From: Zoroaster sp. YZ-2022 | Lineage: Eukaryota > Echinodermata > Asteroidea > Forcipulatida > Zoroasteridae | Assembly (NCBI GenBank): GCA_029582265.1 | Contig: CM055823.1 | Coordinates: forward strand, 4,154,001-4,218,000 | Reading direction: 5' to 3' | Length of the DNA stretch: 64,000 nucleotides | In this document: positions 54,015 through 64,000 of the stretch, one piece after another | Layout: the number at the start of each line of letters is the position of its first letter | Numbering within the stretch: the first letter of the stretch is position 1 | The notes under the pieces: model-generated | The model's database searches: none | Told to the model about the DNA's origin: nothing | What the model saw: the letters and a program-made list of their open reading frames with translations, nothing else | Translations under genes and position numbers: made by a program

Positions 54015-54766
54015 AGTAAAACGAATTTTATGGGGAAGATTTATATATGCATTTCTAAATGACCAAATCTATATACCTTACCTTTAAAACTGTTAGTGGC
54101 AACAATTTATTTTCATCAATTCTCCCGAAAAATATTGTGATCATGGGAATACACGTTGAGATTTAGATGAAGTACAATCTGTATTCCATATCAGTAGATG
54201 AACAGATAAGACCTGGATAAATGATAGAGAAAAAGACGTATAAATTGGACTGTATTCATTGTCGACCTCTCATATCGTAAATTTAATTGTCTTCGAAAGA
54301 CTTGAGACGACTATGTTGCTTAAATTGAAGGTGATGTTCTCAACAACTTAGTGGAAAATTTATTTTAATGCAAATTATAATATTTTCAATCCATGAAAAT
54401 ACTTGTTTAAGCTCTCTCTGCAATTGGGGAATAATGGCTATTTTTAGCAGTCTTGGTTCAATACCTTGCTTTGTTCGTGCTTCTTTGTACATTATTCAAT
54501 TAAATGGAAGGTATAACCTTCAGTTTTTGAAAACGTACTTTCATTCTGTTTTACACAAATACATTACGTTTCATCACAATATTTGCTTAATGTTTTTCAG
54601 AATATGACGAAACACTGCTACAAATTGTTATGGTGATTTTTTTTTCAAAAAGTCGCTGATCGGCAACCTAGACAGCTTTTCCCCTCTTAGATAAAATCTC
54701 TCAAGATGAAAACAATTTTCAAGATGATTAATATTTGTACCAACTTCATAAATATCAAAAATATGC

Positions 54767-54946
54767 TTAAAGGGACATACATCATCACGATCAGAGCAAA
54801 CTTTCAACAGGGCATGGAATCGGTGTTCTTGTTTAAGATGAACACATGAGTGAAAATTACCGATTCATTTATGCAGCAGCAACGGTAGTATGACCTTATC
54901 ATGTGGGGTATTATTTTCATTCACTGAGTTAATCTTAGCTCTGATA
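54767..54946. mobile_element. TTAA-type MITE, copy 6, 3' end replaced
   Basis: TTAAAGGGACATACATCATC begins a family copy that breaks off after ACTGAGTTAATCTTAG into CTCTGATAGGACCCTTTATA, a phrase also at 4606 (CTGATAGGACCCTATC). Confidence 0.7.
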
Positions 54947-55986
54947 GGACCCTTTATATCTACAGGGCAAAGTACACTTCCTACAAACCAGTGGAATACT
55001 ACCAATGCTCTATCTTCCCTTTAAAACCTATGACGTTGTTACACATATCCTCACCGTCCTAAGTATCAAATATTATTTCATCCAATTTCAATCTTCTCAT
55101 CAGGTTGAATATACTTAAGTCTACAAACAGCTACAGGCATTATATCTTATACATTGCTTTATATCGGTCATATATCCTATACATGAATAGCCCTACTTGT
55201 CTTTTTCCATTTTGATAATTGAAGGGGACACGAAACGTGTATTTATGACCGTATAGCGTTAGGTGGCTAAGCTAAACACAGCTGAACAGGTGGGGGGTAC
55301 AAACAGGATTATATTTAATTGGATATAGTAGTTATGTCTCAGTGTGTTTTGGGTGCAGTATACTTAGATTTGTATTAACAAGAATCTTAATAACAGGTGA
55401 CAAGACACAACGTGGGTATCACAAGACAAACAAGACAGGCCGGGATTAGGGAAAGTCACAACCTGAGCCAAAACTCAAAAGGCATTTAAAGGCAATTTAA
55501 AGGAAGCGTAGATTACAGAATTACTGACTTGTAAATTAATAACTTACCGGTACTTGATGTAAAGTTGGTGATGGTTCCAAACATCATGAGAAATGATTCC
55601 GTGTTCCTCCTCCATGGTCAGACATTTTGAGAAACGTTTTACAAATTTAAAATTGAACGCGAGTGGATCCATTTTCCATATTAGAATGCATACTAAAAAT
55701 CTGAATGCATTATCAACATCAATGAAATAAGCTGAAACTGCCACAGGTTGGTCGCCATACAATCCTTGGAAAGAATGTCAAACCCAACCGCCACTTGTGC
55801 AAAATGTCTAAGCTTGTGTTTTTAGCAGACGACAACATGGCTCACATCTCACATGAATGTGCATACTTTCATTGCTCAAAATCTCCCAAAATATTGTTTC
55901 CAATCCTCGCTTGACTACACTTCCCTCTCCTTAAGTGTGTCCTCTATCATCTTTTAAAAGAAAATCTGTAATATTTGATGATATTT
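54947..55986. other. No gene seen
   Basis: About 1 kb with only the repeated phrase GGCAAAGTACACTTCC near 54966 (also at 4630). No coding signal supported. Confidence 0.6.
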
Positions 55987-56108
55987 AGGCCCGTATTTTA
56001 GAACGTTCCTTTACTGCAAAGGACGCCTTTATGCCTATTGTTCTCTTAAGAGAACAATAGGCATAAAGGCGTCCTTTGCAGTAAAGGAACGTTCTAAAAT
56101 ACGGGCCT
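55987..56108. repeat. Perfect 122-bp palindrome
   Basis: Two 61-base arms with no spacer, beginning AGGCCCGTATTTTAGAACGT and meeting at GTTCTCTT/AAGAGAAC (56047/56048). I find no mismatch. Such a sequence can form a hairpin or cruciform and is most likely a young foldback MITE. Confidence 0.95.
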
Positions 56109-58555
56109 TAGACAGAAAAGTGGTGGCTGTATTCTACAGTCTTTCCCAATCCTTATTGGGAAAGATTTGAAACATATTTGAAACATATTGTGATGACGCA
56201 ATCCCTGGTCAGGTTTACACTGAAGAAAAAATACCTTAGTTGTAGTTACGTAATACGAAAGTATCAAATGTGTATGTGCCACTGACTTGTGGTCTATGTC
56301 CCTCCATTCAGGTGTGTCACTGAGTCGTCCAGCCCTGTCTCATTTGTCTGTACAATGTACGGCATGTTTCTTTAATGTATTCTGAGTTTAGTAAAATACT
56401 AAATATCTATTGCAGAAAACACTACCTCAAATTAAGTTCAGTGTGGTGTTGTGGATCCTGTGGACGTGGCTCGCGATTATTTTTTCATACAGCATATTTC
56501 ATCCACTGTGCACTCATGCCACCTGTGTTCTAAAATGAGTTATGGACTTTATTTTCATTGAAAAAAATCCTCCACAATCTTAAATTACTATTATACAAAA
56601 ATGCTTTGCTTCTGAATTAATATTTAGTTACAAAAAATGAATACAAATGTTAGTATTGATCTAGTCTTGATCCCAGTACAATCTACATGGAAGGCGAGCA
56701 TTCTAACCACTACAATTGGCAATAGAATTTGCCACTCGGTGAATTAATTATTGAAAAGCCTTTTTTAATTAGATTTCGAAGCCCATTTCTAAACCATATT
56801 GACGAAATATGCTGCAGAAAAAATCGCTGCCCGCACACACGACCATAACAGTATGCTTTTGTACGGATAATTCACCAATTATGTTACATTCCATTTAACC
56901 ATATCACCTGAATTGTTTAATGGAAACTCCGTTAATCATGATAAGTGCACCTAGCATACTAAAGACATATAATACTACAGGACACGGATCATGTTCAAGT
57001 TACCTCGAGCCAATTTAAGCTTTCCATCACTTTGTTTAATGTAAATGAAGTATACAACACGGATATTAAATGACGTACGTTTGTTTCAACCTTAGGCTAT
57101 ACACTCTTAGAAAAGAAGGTAAATTTGTGCTGGGTAAACTGGTAGAGTAAGAAGGTTGAGTACTTTCTTAAACAATAATGATCAATGTTACAATTTTGTC
57201 ATTACCCATCACTGGAGTTAAATTTGTAATCTGAGCGACACGCTGAAAAGAGGTCAACAATGATCAAATAATGTGTAAAGCCATGGTAAAGCTAAATAAT
57301 ACTCCTGTGCAGCGGATGAAAATGGTCTGTGTGTAGTGAATTTCGCTCAGTTAATATATCCTCAATTTACCCTAAATGACGCACCTAAGGTTTTATAATC
57401 AACTGGACGGTAACTTACAAATGAAATTAGCAGTTTGGTGTTTCAGTTTGTTTCAGTGAAGGATTCTCTTGTAAAATGCTGAATTTCAATGCATGATCAT
57501 ATGCGTGGACGTCTTGAGCGCCGTTTTTTGAGACGCACAGAATTGTGGTCATCAAAAAATTGATGTTGGTATAATGACTCACCCCAAACTGTTAAAGTTG
57601 ATGGGGGCACAGAAAATGTACCCAAGAAGAAAAACAGTTGAATCATGTTTCATCCTATTCCAGATGGTTGTAAAATTGTTTTTAATCTTGAAAATAAAAA
57701 TATTGTTCTAGATTTTAAAAATAAAATGGTAAAATTTGGAGAAGCTCTCAAAACTTTTAATCAATATTCTTGAAAGACCAATAAAATGGAAGGTGGTTAA
57801 AACTTTGGCAAAAAGTACTGTAAAACTTTGAAATGTGTAAAAATTATGTTAACATTTTGTCAAATAAATGATTTCTTTTCATAACCATGATATTAATGTT
57901 TCATTTTCTCAATAATTTTCCACTGCCGACGACATAAACACCAACGAATTAAGTAGTCTTCGTTCGCTTCTTCTATAAGGAATGTGTCCATTTTGAGGAT
58001 CAGTATTTCTTTAAAAAATCATTGCAAATGCAAAGCATTCATATCTTTTGGTTTCCATAGACAATAGCTCGTTGACGGCATAGAACAATAAAATCACAGA
58101 TGTTCGTGAAAAAAAATTGAGGTCATGTATCTAGTAAAATCAGTGGTTAAACAACGCACAAACTTTCCAGTAAATCATACAATTTCACTGTGATTTTTAT
58201 TTTTGTAACAAGTATGGGTACACGTGAAAGTAGAGATGGTTATTGTGTTTGATTATCCCTGTAGCGCCAAAAGAGGTTGCGCATGTATGGGTTGAGTTAC
58301 TCCCCAGGAAGCAGAAAAAGATTACAGGAATGTAATATATATTGGCCCAGTGACCAGGGGATGTAATGTTGAATATTATAAACATGATTTGTTATTATTG
58401 CCATTATCGTATATTCCCTTTAAGTCAGCGAGGCAGTAGATCAGAAAATTGAAGAAAAATAAACTTGTGAATAAGATGACACAACCACGGGCCTTTGGGT
58501 ATTCGTATCTGATGAACTTGATGTTGCATACTGACAGTAGTTATAATAATAATAA
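56109..58555. other. No gene seen
   Basis: About 2.4 kb of AT-rich DNA with no recognised element, tandem repeat or coding frame over 62 codons. An isolated hairpin, CAATCCTTATTGGGAAAGAT region at 56146, is minor. Confidence 0.5.
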
Positions 58556-58870
58556 AGATTTTTAGCGCGCACATATCCACCCTGCTGGGCGCTCAAGGCG
58601 CGGAAACAAAGAAAAAAACATTAATACAAACAATATACAATTATAGCATAGGGAAAACAAATTATGTACCGAGATACATGTACCTACAATGCAATTACAA
58701 ATATACATCATCTTTGAAGAGTTGTGACATAAGATGAGTTTTAAGCATCGACTTGAATCTGGTTATACTATGACAAGATTTGAGTTTAGTTGGAAGATGA
58801 TTCCAGAGTCTCGGAGCTGCGACAGAAAACGACCTATCACCCCAGTGCACATTTTACGCCACAAGTAAGA
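58556..58870 (-). pseudogene. LINE (CR1/L2-like) 3' end with RT C-terminus
   Basis: Minus strand: HWGDRSFSVAAPRLWNHLPT, KLKSCHSITRFKSMLKTHLM, SQLFKDDVYL, stop at 58695-58697. This is the conserved C-terminal tail of CR1/L2-type reverse transcriptases. An in-frame TAA just upstream (about 58850) and 5' truncation show it is dead. The 3' untranslated tail ends GCGCCTTGAGCGCCCAGCAG, GGTGGATATGTGCGCGCTAA then (ATT)n, the same tail as the SINE at 59501-59842. Confidence 0.8.
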
Positions 58871-58954
58871 CTGTCACATTGTACGTCACTGGCTGGGAAC
58901 ATTAAAGGGAAGGTACGTGTTACTTTTAAGATATATTCCTTGAAAACCAGAGAG

Positions 58955-59106
58955 TTAAAGGGACAATATCGTCACGATCATAGCAGACTTTCCACAGGAA
59001 AATGAATCGATATCCTAGTTTATCATGTGGGATATTATTTTCAGTCACTGAGTTAATCTAAAACTAGCACTCCGATTCCATGCCCTGTTGATCATGACGA
59101 TATTGT
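58955..59106. mobile_element. TTAA-type MITE, copy 7, internally deleted
   Basis: TTAAAGGGACAATATCGTCA to CCTGTTGATCATGACGATAT; the middle third of the family is missing. Confidence 0.7.
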
Positions 59107-59391
59107 TGAAGTATTTTGCCAATTATCACAGTTTTACATAAAGTAAACATATCATTTGATGATGGTATCAAACATTCCTAGAAACATTTCTGTATCAGGG
59201 CTATCCCTTTAAGCAATATCAGTGAAATAATATCCAGAATTATTTTCAGTAATCTAAAGAAAAAATCAATATTGTTGCATACTGAAATAAACTAAAACTT
59301 TCACAGGTTGGTATTTATATAATAAACATATTATTTAGTAGAATACTTCCATATTTAACTCTCTGGGGCTGATTTCATTGAGCTGCAGAAG

Positions 59392-59458
59392 AAATAATAA
59401 CAATAACAACAATAACAATAACAATAACAATAACAATAACAATAACAATAACAATAAC

Positions 59459-59498
<40 letters not shown>

Positions 59499-59500
59499 TG
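59392..59500. repeat. (AACAAT)n/(AAT)n microsatellite
   Basis: Compound tract that is the 3' tail of the adjacent minus-strand SINE. Gives poly-Asn and poly-Tyr frames, artefacts. Confidence 0.95.
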
Positions 59501-59842
59501 GCCTTATATAGCGCACGTATCCACCAAACTGGTGCTCAAGGCGCATTATATTGTTATCCCTGCTCATCAGGCTCATAAATCATTCCTGAAACCATCTCAG
59601 CTCCCTGGGGAGTATACAGCTCTCAATTGCTGCCATTACAGCGCATATAGGGCTAATCAAACACAACAACCAACTCTGCCCTCACAGGTACCCATTTACC
59701 CCTGGGTGGAGAGAAGCAATTATGGTAAAGTGTCTTGCTCAAGGACACAAGCACCACGGTCGCGGTTGGGATTCGAACCCACATTCTGACAACTCAGCCA
59801 TCAGAACACAAATCCGATGTACTAAACCGCTCGACCATGGCA
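59501..59842 (-). mobile_element. tRNA-derived SINE, complete, LINE-type tail
   Basis: Minus strand: head TGCCATGGTCGAGCGGTTTA (box A region), GTGGGTTCGAATCCCAACCG (box B), central domain TGTCCTTGAGCAAGACACTT then TACCATAATTGC, and tail GCGCCTTGAGCACCAGTTTG, GTGGATACGTGCGCTATATA before (ATT)n. Transcribed by RNA polymerase III if active. Confidence 0.85.
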
Positions 59843-59844
59843 CT

Positions 59845-59997
59845 AAATGCTTACCAGGAACATTTGCTTAGCAGGTTTTCTTGGTTACCAGCCAAACTCA
59901 CAAAAAGAGTATACTTTGGCTGGTAGTCTGTTTTTATAATGCTTAGTGAAAATATTTGCTTAGGCAAATTCTCTGCTTACCAGCTGTATGAAATCAC
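59845..59997. mobile_element. hAT-like MITE (CAATTTCATA family), truncated
   Basis: AATGCTTACCAGGAACATTT to CAGCTGTATGAAATCACCTC; abuts the SINE head. Confidence 0.55.
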
Positions 59998-60481
59998 CTC
60001 GATCTCAACAGCCCTACAGTTGACCCCATAAACTTACTCTCAAAGGACAATATTCTTGAGGCTAAGTTCCGACCAGAAACCACTGCGGACTTCCCTGGAC
60101 CGTAATTGACTATAGGAAGCGGTGATCTATTTCTGCCCTTACTAGTACAAACAAATAGCTTAAGAATATTAACTGAATATGCTTTACTTGAAAGTACAAG
60201 TCAGGCCTGCGGGGTTATGAACGTGTTTAAGCATATATAGCATATATGAACAGTCGATGATAATTTCTGCTTATATAGGAAAAGGACTACTCATTCGATG
60301 ACTTAATATTTGATTTGGTAAACCATTGTGTTATATATCTTCACCACAACCATATCGATGATTCTAAAAGCATACAAAACCGGGGTGAATAAAGTACACC
60401 AGTACGTGTGGCAATGTATTTTTCAATGGTGTTCATATTGGTCGGATGTTGCCCTCTATATAAAACGATGTAGTTTTTAAC

Positions 60482-60848
60482 AGTGCTGGGCGAGTAGATA
60501 GGTACTACTCGAGTAATCGCACTACTCGAGTAATCGCGAGTAATAACCGTTAATTGTACTCATAGGCCTACTCGTGTCTTTTTACAACTCAGTTAATCGT
60601 CCCAATGCGATTTCCACAAAATACTCGCGAGCAGTAAAACATTTACAAGTAAAGACTGATCCTTTAGCCATTATTCATTTATTAAACATATAAAATCTGA
60701 AATAATATCAGATGTTTTCAGAATAATGATCATCAAATATAATGTATTTGAAAAAATATGCGGTCAATACTCGTGATTAATCGAGTACTTGCAAGTAATT
60801 GCTGTGCGAATAATCGAGTAGTGAATTTTACTAATCGCCAATCACTAT
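60482..60848. mobile_element. hAT-like MITE (CAGTGCTGGGCGAGTA)
   Basis: Left CAGTGCTGGGCGAGTAGATA then repeated ACTACTCGAGTAATCG; right ATAATCGAGTAGTGAATTTT and ACTAATCGCCAATCACTAT is the decayed inverse. The terminus is typical of hAT elements. Confidence 0.65.
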
Positions 60849-61701
60849 ATTTTAACACCCTTGTTTAAGACTTAGAAATATGATTTTCGATTGAAAACCC
60901 TTATCAAATGAAAACCCTTGAATGGTATGCCCGTAGCCTGTCTCTATCCTCGACATGATAAAGACTGAATACCAGTCTATTTCCTATGCTGATTCTGTGA
61001 AGTTCAATACCTTGATGTTTGCAATGAGGGCTAGTCTATTTTCATTCCAGTTTCAGTTTGGTCACGTGGTTTGAATCGAGGAAAAAACAAAATGGTAGCA
61101 GCATAATCAAATTGTATTAAGGCTCAACCACGTCCCCAGGGCTTTCCTCAACCCCACTGTTCTCTCAGCCTGGGATGGGACAATTGGAATATCCTAACAT
61201 TTAAATTAAGTGCTTGCAACCGATGTGTTTTGGATTTAGTCTGATACACAGATACTACTAAGGAGAGAGTGTGCTGCCTGCAGTAGGGTGGCCGGGACTA
61301 GGCCATCCAATTTTTAAATCGTATGCATTGCAGGTAGGCCTGTACATAATTTTGTCCTCATTTGACATTATTTTTCGATCGATGATAGATTCTGCTATCG
61401 CTTCGACGGATGAGTGTTCAGAACATCATTTTCTCGGTTGATGACGTCACATGTGGGATGAGAGGCCAATAATCTTAGTTTGCAAACGGTGGCTGCAAAT
61501 TCTTCAAGTAAAGCCACTGGATATGAGGGACGGGAGAGGCTATACAGAGAACTGGCTACTCCTTTAGGAAGTCGCAAAGTGATCACGTCAACATCGACAC
61601 GTCAACGTCAACATTGAGTTGTGCATCATAGTCTCACAGTGTTATCTCATATTAAACCACAACATGCTTGGAAACAAAAAAAACGATTTCCCTAGTTGAC
61701 A

Positions 61702-61762
61702 CATATCTAGCATTCTTCTATCTTTTCTGTGGTCTATTAGACATAGAAGAATGCTAGATATG
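61702..61762. ncRNA. miRNA-like hairpin
   Basis: Perfect 20-bp arms, CATATCTAGCATTCTTCTAT and its complement (61743-61762), separated by a 21-nt loop. Size and pairing are those of a short pre-miRNA or a tiny foldback. The pairing does not extend outside, which is unlike a typical pre-miRNA with a 30+ bp lower stem. No similar copy noticed in the window. Confidence 0.25.
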
Positions 61763-62189
61763 AAAAGAACAGCATTATCCCGGAATTAAGGGATACAACC
61801 TAGATTTTACTGCTGTGGAGAAACACTCCGTCATACGACAGCTTATATTAATCCAATTTGATCGGTTTTAAGTCCGCTTTTTGCCAGGAAGAAATCGGGC
61901 TCCAAGGTAACAGAATTAGCCACGGACTGTGTTTATTCGAATAACAACAAGTGATCCCTGTTCCGTCGAGTGAAGTTTGTAGTGAGTTGTTATGTATTTC
62001 AAGAGAAGCGCATGTACAAAATCATATTATTACTTGCCGTTCAATGCTCGTTTTAACTGTCCCGCGCCTATGAGCGGTTTGTCACAAAGCGATAATTACA
62101 TTTCAAGCATGTTATCCCTCTTGTTCATCTTGAAGAATATTACATTACATTATTGAATTCTTTACGATTTCAGGCAAATAAAACATTGA

Positions 62190-62450
62190 TATCGTTTCGG
62201 TTTGTGGTAACACCAGGTGTTTGTTTATCTCAACTATCGCGAAGCTGAGGTACAGGTTCTGAAAAGAACCTTATCGCACAACTCGCATCTCAAACTTCGC
62301 TAAGTGAGAACCAATGTCGGGCAACTGTAGATAACGTTATTTTCAGAACCTGTACCTCAGCTTCGTGATAGTTGAGATAAACGCATGGTGTTACCGCAAA
62401 CCGAAACAATATCGATATTCCACCATGCAAAGGTTCAAATCTTATAATAA
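62190..62450. repeat. Penelope-like terminal repeats, inverted pair
   Basis: CGTTTCGGTTTGTGGTAACA at the left is mirrored by TGTTACCGCAAACCGAAACA at the right; AGCTGAGGTACAGGTTCTGA and TCAGAACCTGTACCTCAGCT pair inside. Same subfamily as 6360-6730. The right end reads CACCATGCAAAGGTTCAAAT. Confidence 0.55.
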
Positions 62451-62599
62451 AACATTGGCTATTGTGTGTGTCAGCTTGGATTGCGATCATTAAAAGCAGG
62501 ACTCAGTGGGTAGGTTGTATTGTCTAAACATTCCTACATTAACTGAGGACATTTATTTGAGAATCTGACTGCATTCAAGTCTTTTAATGTCAATAATAA

Positions 62600-62850
62600 G
62601 GCCAGACCCGCGCGTCGGCATTTTTAATTTTCTTTTTTTAATTTGCTATGAAACAATGTCTAATTGCAGCCAAAATTTCTGGATCGATTGGAATTCTGCT
62701 GTGCTGTGCATTAAATGACTTTTTCAAATAGTATGAACGTTTGTATATGGGGAATTTTGTAAAAAAAGATGGCAGAAAAAAGCGCGTCACCACACCGATG
62801 TAGAAGCTGACTGATGACCAGAAACCGTAGACGGATTTTTGTCTGTTAAT
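62600..62850. repeat. Dispersed repeat shared with 15745-16000
   Basis: AATTGCAGCCAAAATTTCTG, GGAATTCTGCTGTGCTGTG and TGACCAGAAACCG. Unknown family. Confidence 0.6.
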
Positions 62851-63209
62851 TGGTATTTTTTGCAGAATGTTGTAAGATTTCTGATATTTTCTTAAAATTC
62901 TGTTTTCAAAGTAACAGAAAGTAGAAATTTAATACAGGGAGGATTTAATACACAAAATAGCAAAAATGTTTTTAAGAGTATGTTCAACGTCTTTAAATCT
63001 AGGTACACATTAAACTAACCAATTGTAATAATTCAGCTAATTACGTTGTGTTGTAAATGAGAAAATTGTAAACACGTATTCAGTTGTTTTTTTTCATTCT
63101 AAAATGAAAATTGAGAAAGTGCTCTTTTCTGAAATCGAACTGGAAATTCACTTTTCCTAAATTCGAAGCGGAAATTATATCACATTTTCTAAGAGTGAAA
63201 GTCCCTCAG

Positions 63210-63227
63210 GAAAAAAAATATCTCTGG
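63210..63227 (+). CDS. Candidate micro-exon, 18 nt (EKKYLW), gene D
   Basis: Phase-0 18-nt block between GTGAAAGTCCCTCAG and GTAAGATTGATT. Its position resembles genes A and B: a GTTTGGTCACGTG...AACAAAATGG phrase (61066) and Penelope-like terminal repeats (62190-62450) lie upstream, as they do before the 27-nt exons. No sequence similarity at protein level beyond a Leu/Trp pair. Tentative. Confidence 0.2.
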
Positions 63228-64000
63228 GTAAGATTGATTCCATCGCCCGCTTCACATCAGATCTTATCAGATTCATTCATCAGCTTCATCATTACAATTT
63301 GACAAATCTATTAATTTTAAATAAATATTTCTATACCCTTTCCCGTAAATGCCAAATATGAACAACTTAAAAGTAATCAATCAATATTACATGTTTAGTT
63401 ATATTAAAGAATTGTGGACCAACCAACGATACTTGAAAGCTGTACATGAGAGGTTTTTTCTTTTTTTTCTCGAAGCACGTGTTTCATGAGTGTGTCAATA
63501 ATTCTCAGACAACCAATATACACTTGTGTTGGCGGGAAACAAGACTAGATAACACCGATACATCATGTTCATTATGATGTCATTCATGACACTAGAGAAA
63601 CACTATTACAAGGACATTGGACCTTTTTAAATTCTTGGTTGATATGAAACAACATTAAGTAGATATATCAAGTGTGAAATAAGTGGTTAAAACAACATAA
63701 ATAATATCGTATCCATCCACGAGCAATAAGTTAATGTCCGAGTTTAGATATGGAAATATTGTAATAAACTTGTTGATATTACTGGTGCTGTTTCTGCAAC
63801 CGAACCATCAGAGTAAAACGATTCGACGAAAAGTATACTTCAGCCTATTTCATTGATCAAAGTTCAAATGGTCAAAGTTCATAATGTTTAATTAGTTTAT
63901 TCAAAACATGAATCTGCTAATGTTGACAAAGATACTCTTAAAAACTAACGATTGATCAGGAAAAGCGTCCGAGTGGCAGACCCATTTTGAGTCAGATTCT
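63228..64000. other. No gene seen
   Basis: AT-rich DNA to the window end. No recognised repeat or coding frame. Confidence 0.6.

Noticed and set aside
54599..54634. Possible terminal exon NMTKHCYKLLW after TTAATGTTTTTCAG
   Set aside because: Good acceptor, but no partner exon nearby and no similarity to the terminal exons of genes A and B.

Overview
This window looks like nuclear DNA of an invertebrate deuterostome, most likely an echinoderm. It is AT-rich, intron-rich and full of small mobile elements: SINEs with tRNA heads, CR1/L2- and RTE-type LINE tails, Penelope-like terminal repeats, Harbinger, hAT-like, TTAA and TA MITEs, and a Helitron relic. The word TAGGCCTA recurs. There are no operons, ribosome binding sites or long prokaryotic-type ORFs. 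The species assignment is inference.

Two things look like real genes. The first is an intact single-exon class A (rhodopsin-like) GPCR at 36358-37410 (+, 350 aa). The second, and the main result, is a small secreted-peptide gene family built almost entirely from micro-exons. Gene B appears complete: TATA box 16416, signal-peptide exon 16546-16630, exon 2 at 21408-21436, then phase-0 micro-exons of 15, 9, perhaps 3, 9 (or 12), 12, 15 and 27 nt, a 48-nt terminal coding exon at 30123-30170, and AATAAA at 30909. About 14.5 kb of DNA encodes about 83 residues. Gene A is the paralogue whose 3' half lies at 2827-9058; its 5' exons should lie left of the window. Short exons at 45228/45841 and 63210 may be further family members, more weakly supported.

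Genes A and B sit in a large direct segmental duplication (about 2363-13560 against 25053-32970, with an adjacent block at 14640-15010 repeated in inverted form at 32975-33420). Introns next to the exons are almost identical between copies. The 15-nt and 27-nt exons differ strongly: 7 of 15 and 7 of 27 positions counted by eye, against 0-2 differences per 80-170 flanking bases. The changes are nearly all amino-acid replacing. This is the mark of a peptide whose central part is under diversifying selection, assembled from symmetric micro-exons, an architecture best known from schistosome micro-exon genes.

Layout. 1-2362: nested, decayed Harbinger elements with 3-bp AAT target duplications, lying at the left edge of duplication copy 1. 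2363-13560: copy 1 with gene A, interrupted by a long-TIR element, a 1.4-kb foldback and a SINE. 13.5-16.4 kb: upstream region of gene B with decayed repeats. 16.4-30.9 kb: gene B, with a 63-bp satellite array (23561-24740) in one intron. 31-36 kb: MITEs and Penelope-like terminal repeats. 36.36-37.41 kb: GPCR, followed directly by an 82-bp minisatellite. 38-64 kb: mostly mobile-element debris, with seven TTAA MITEs in the window, four members of an AACCCTCC-ended MITE family, a LINE and a SINE sharing one 3' tail, a perfect 122-bp palindrome and a miRNA-like hairpin. The closeness of a diversifying secreted peptide and a peptide-receptor-like GPCR is noted as a hypothesis only.
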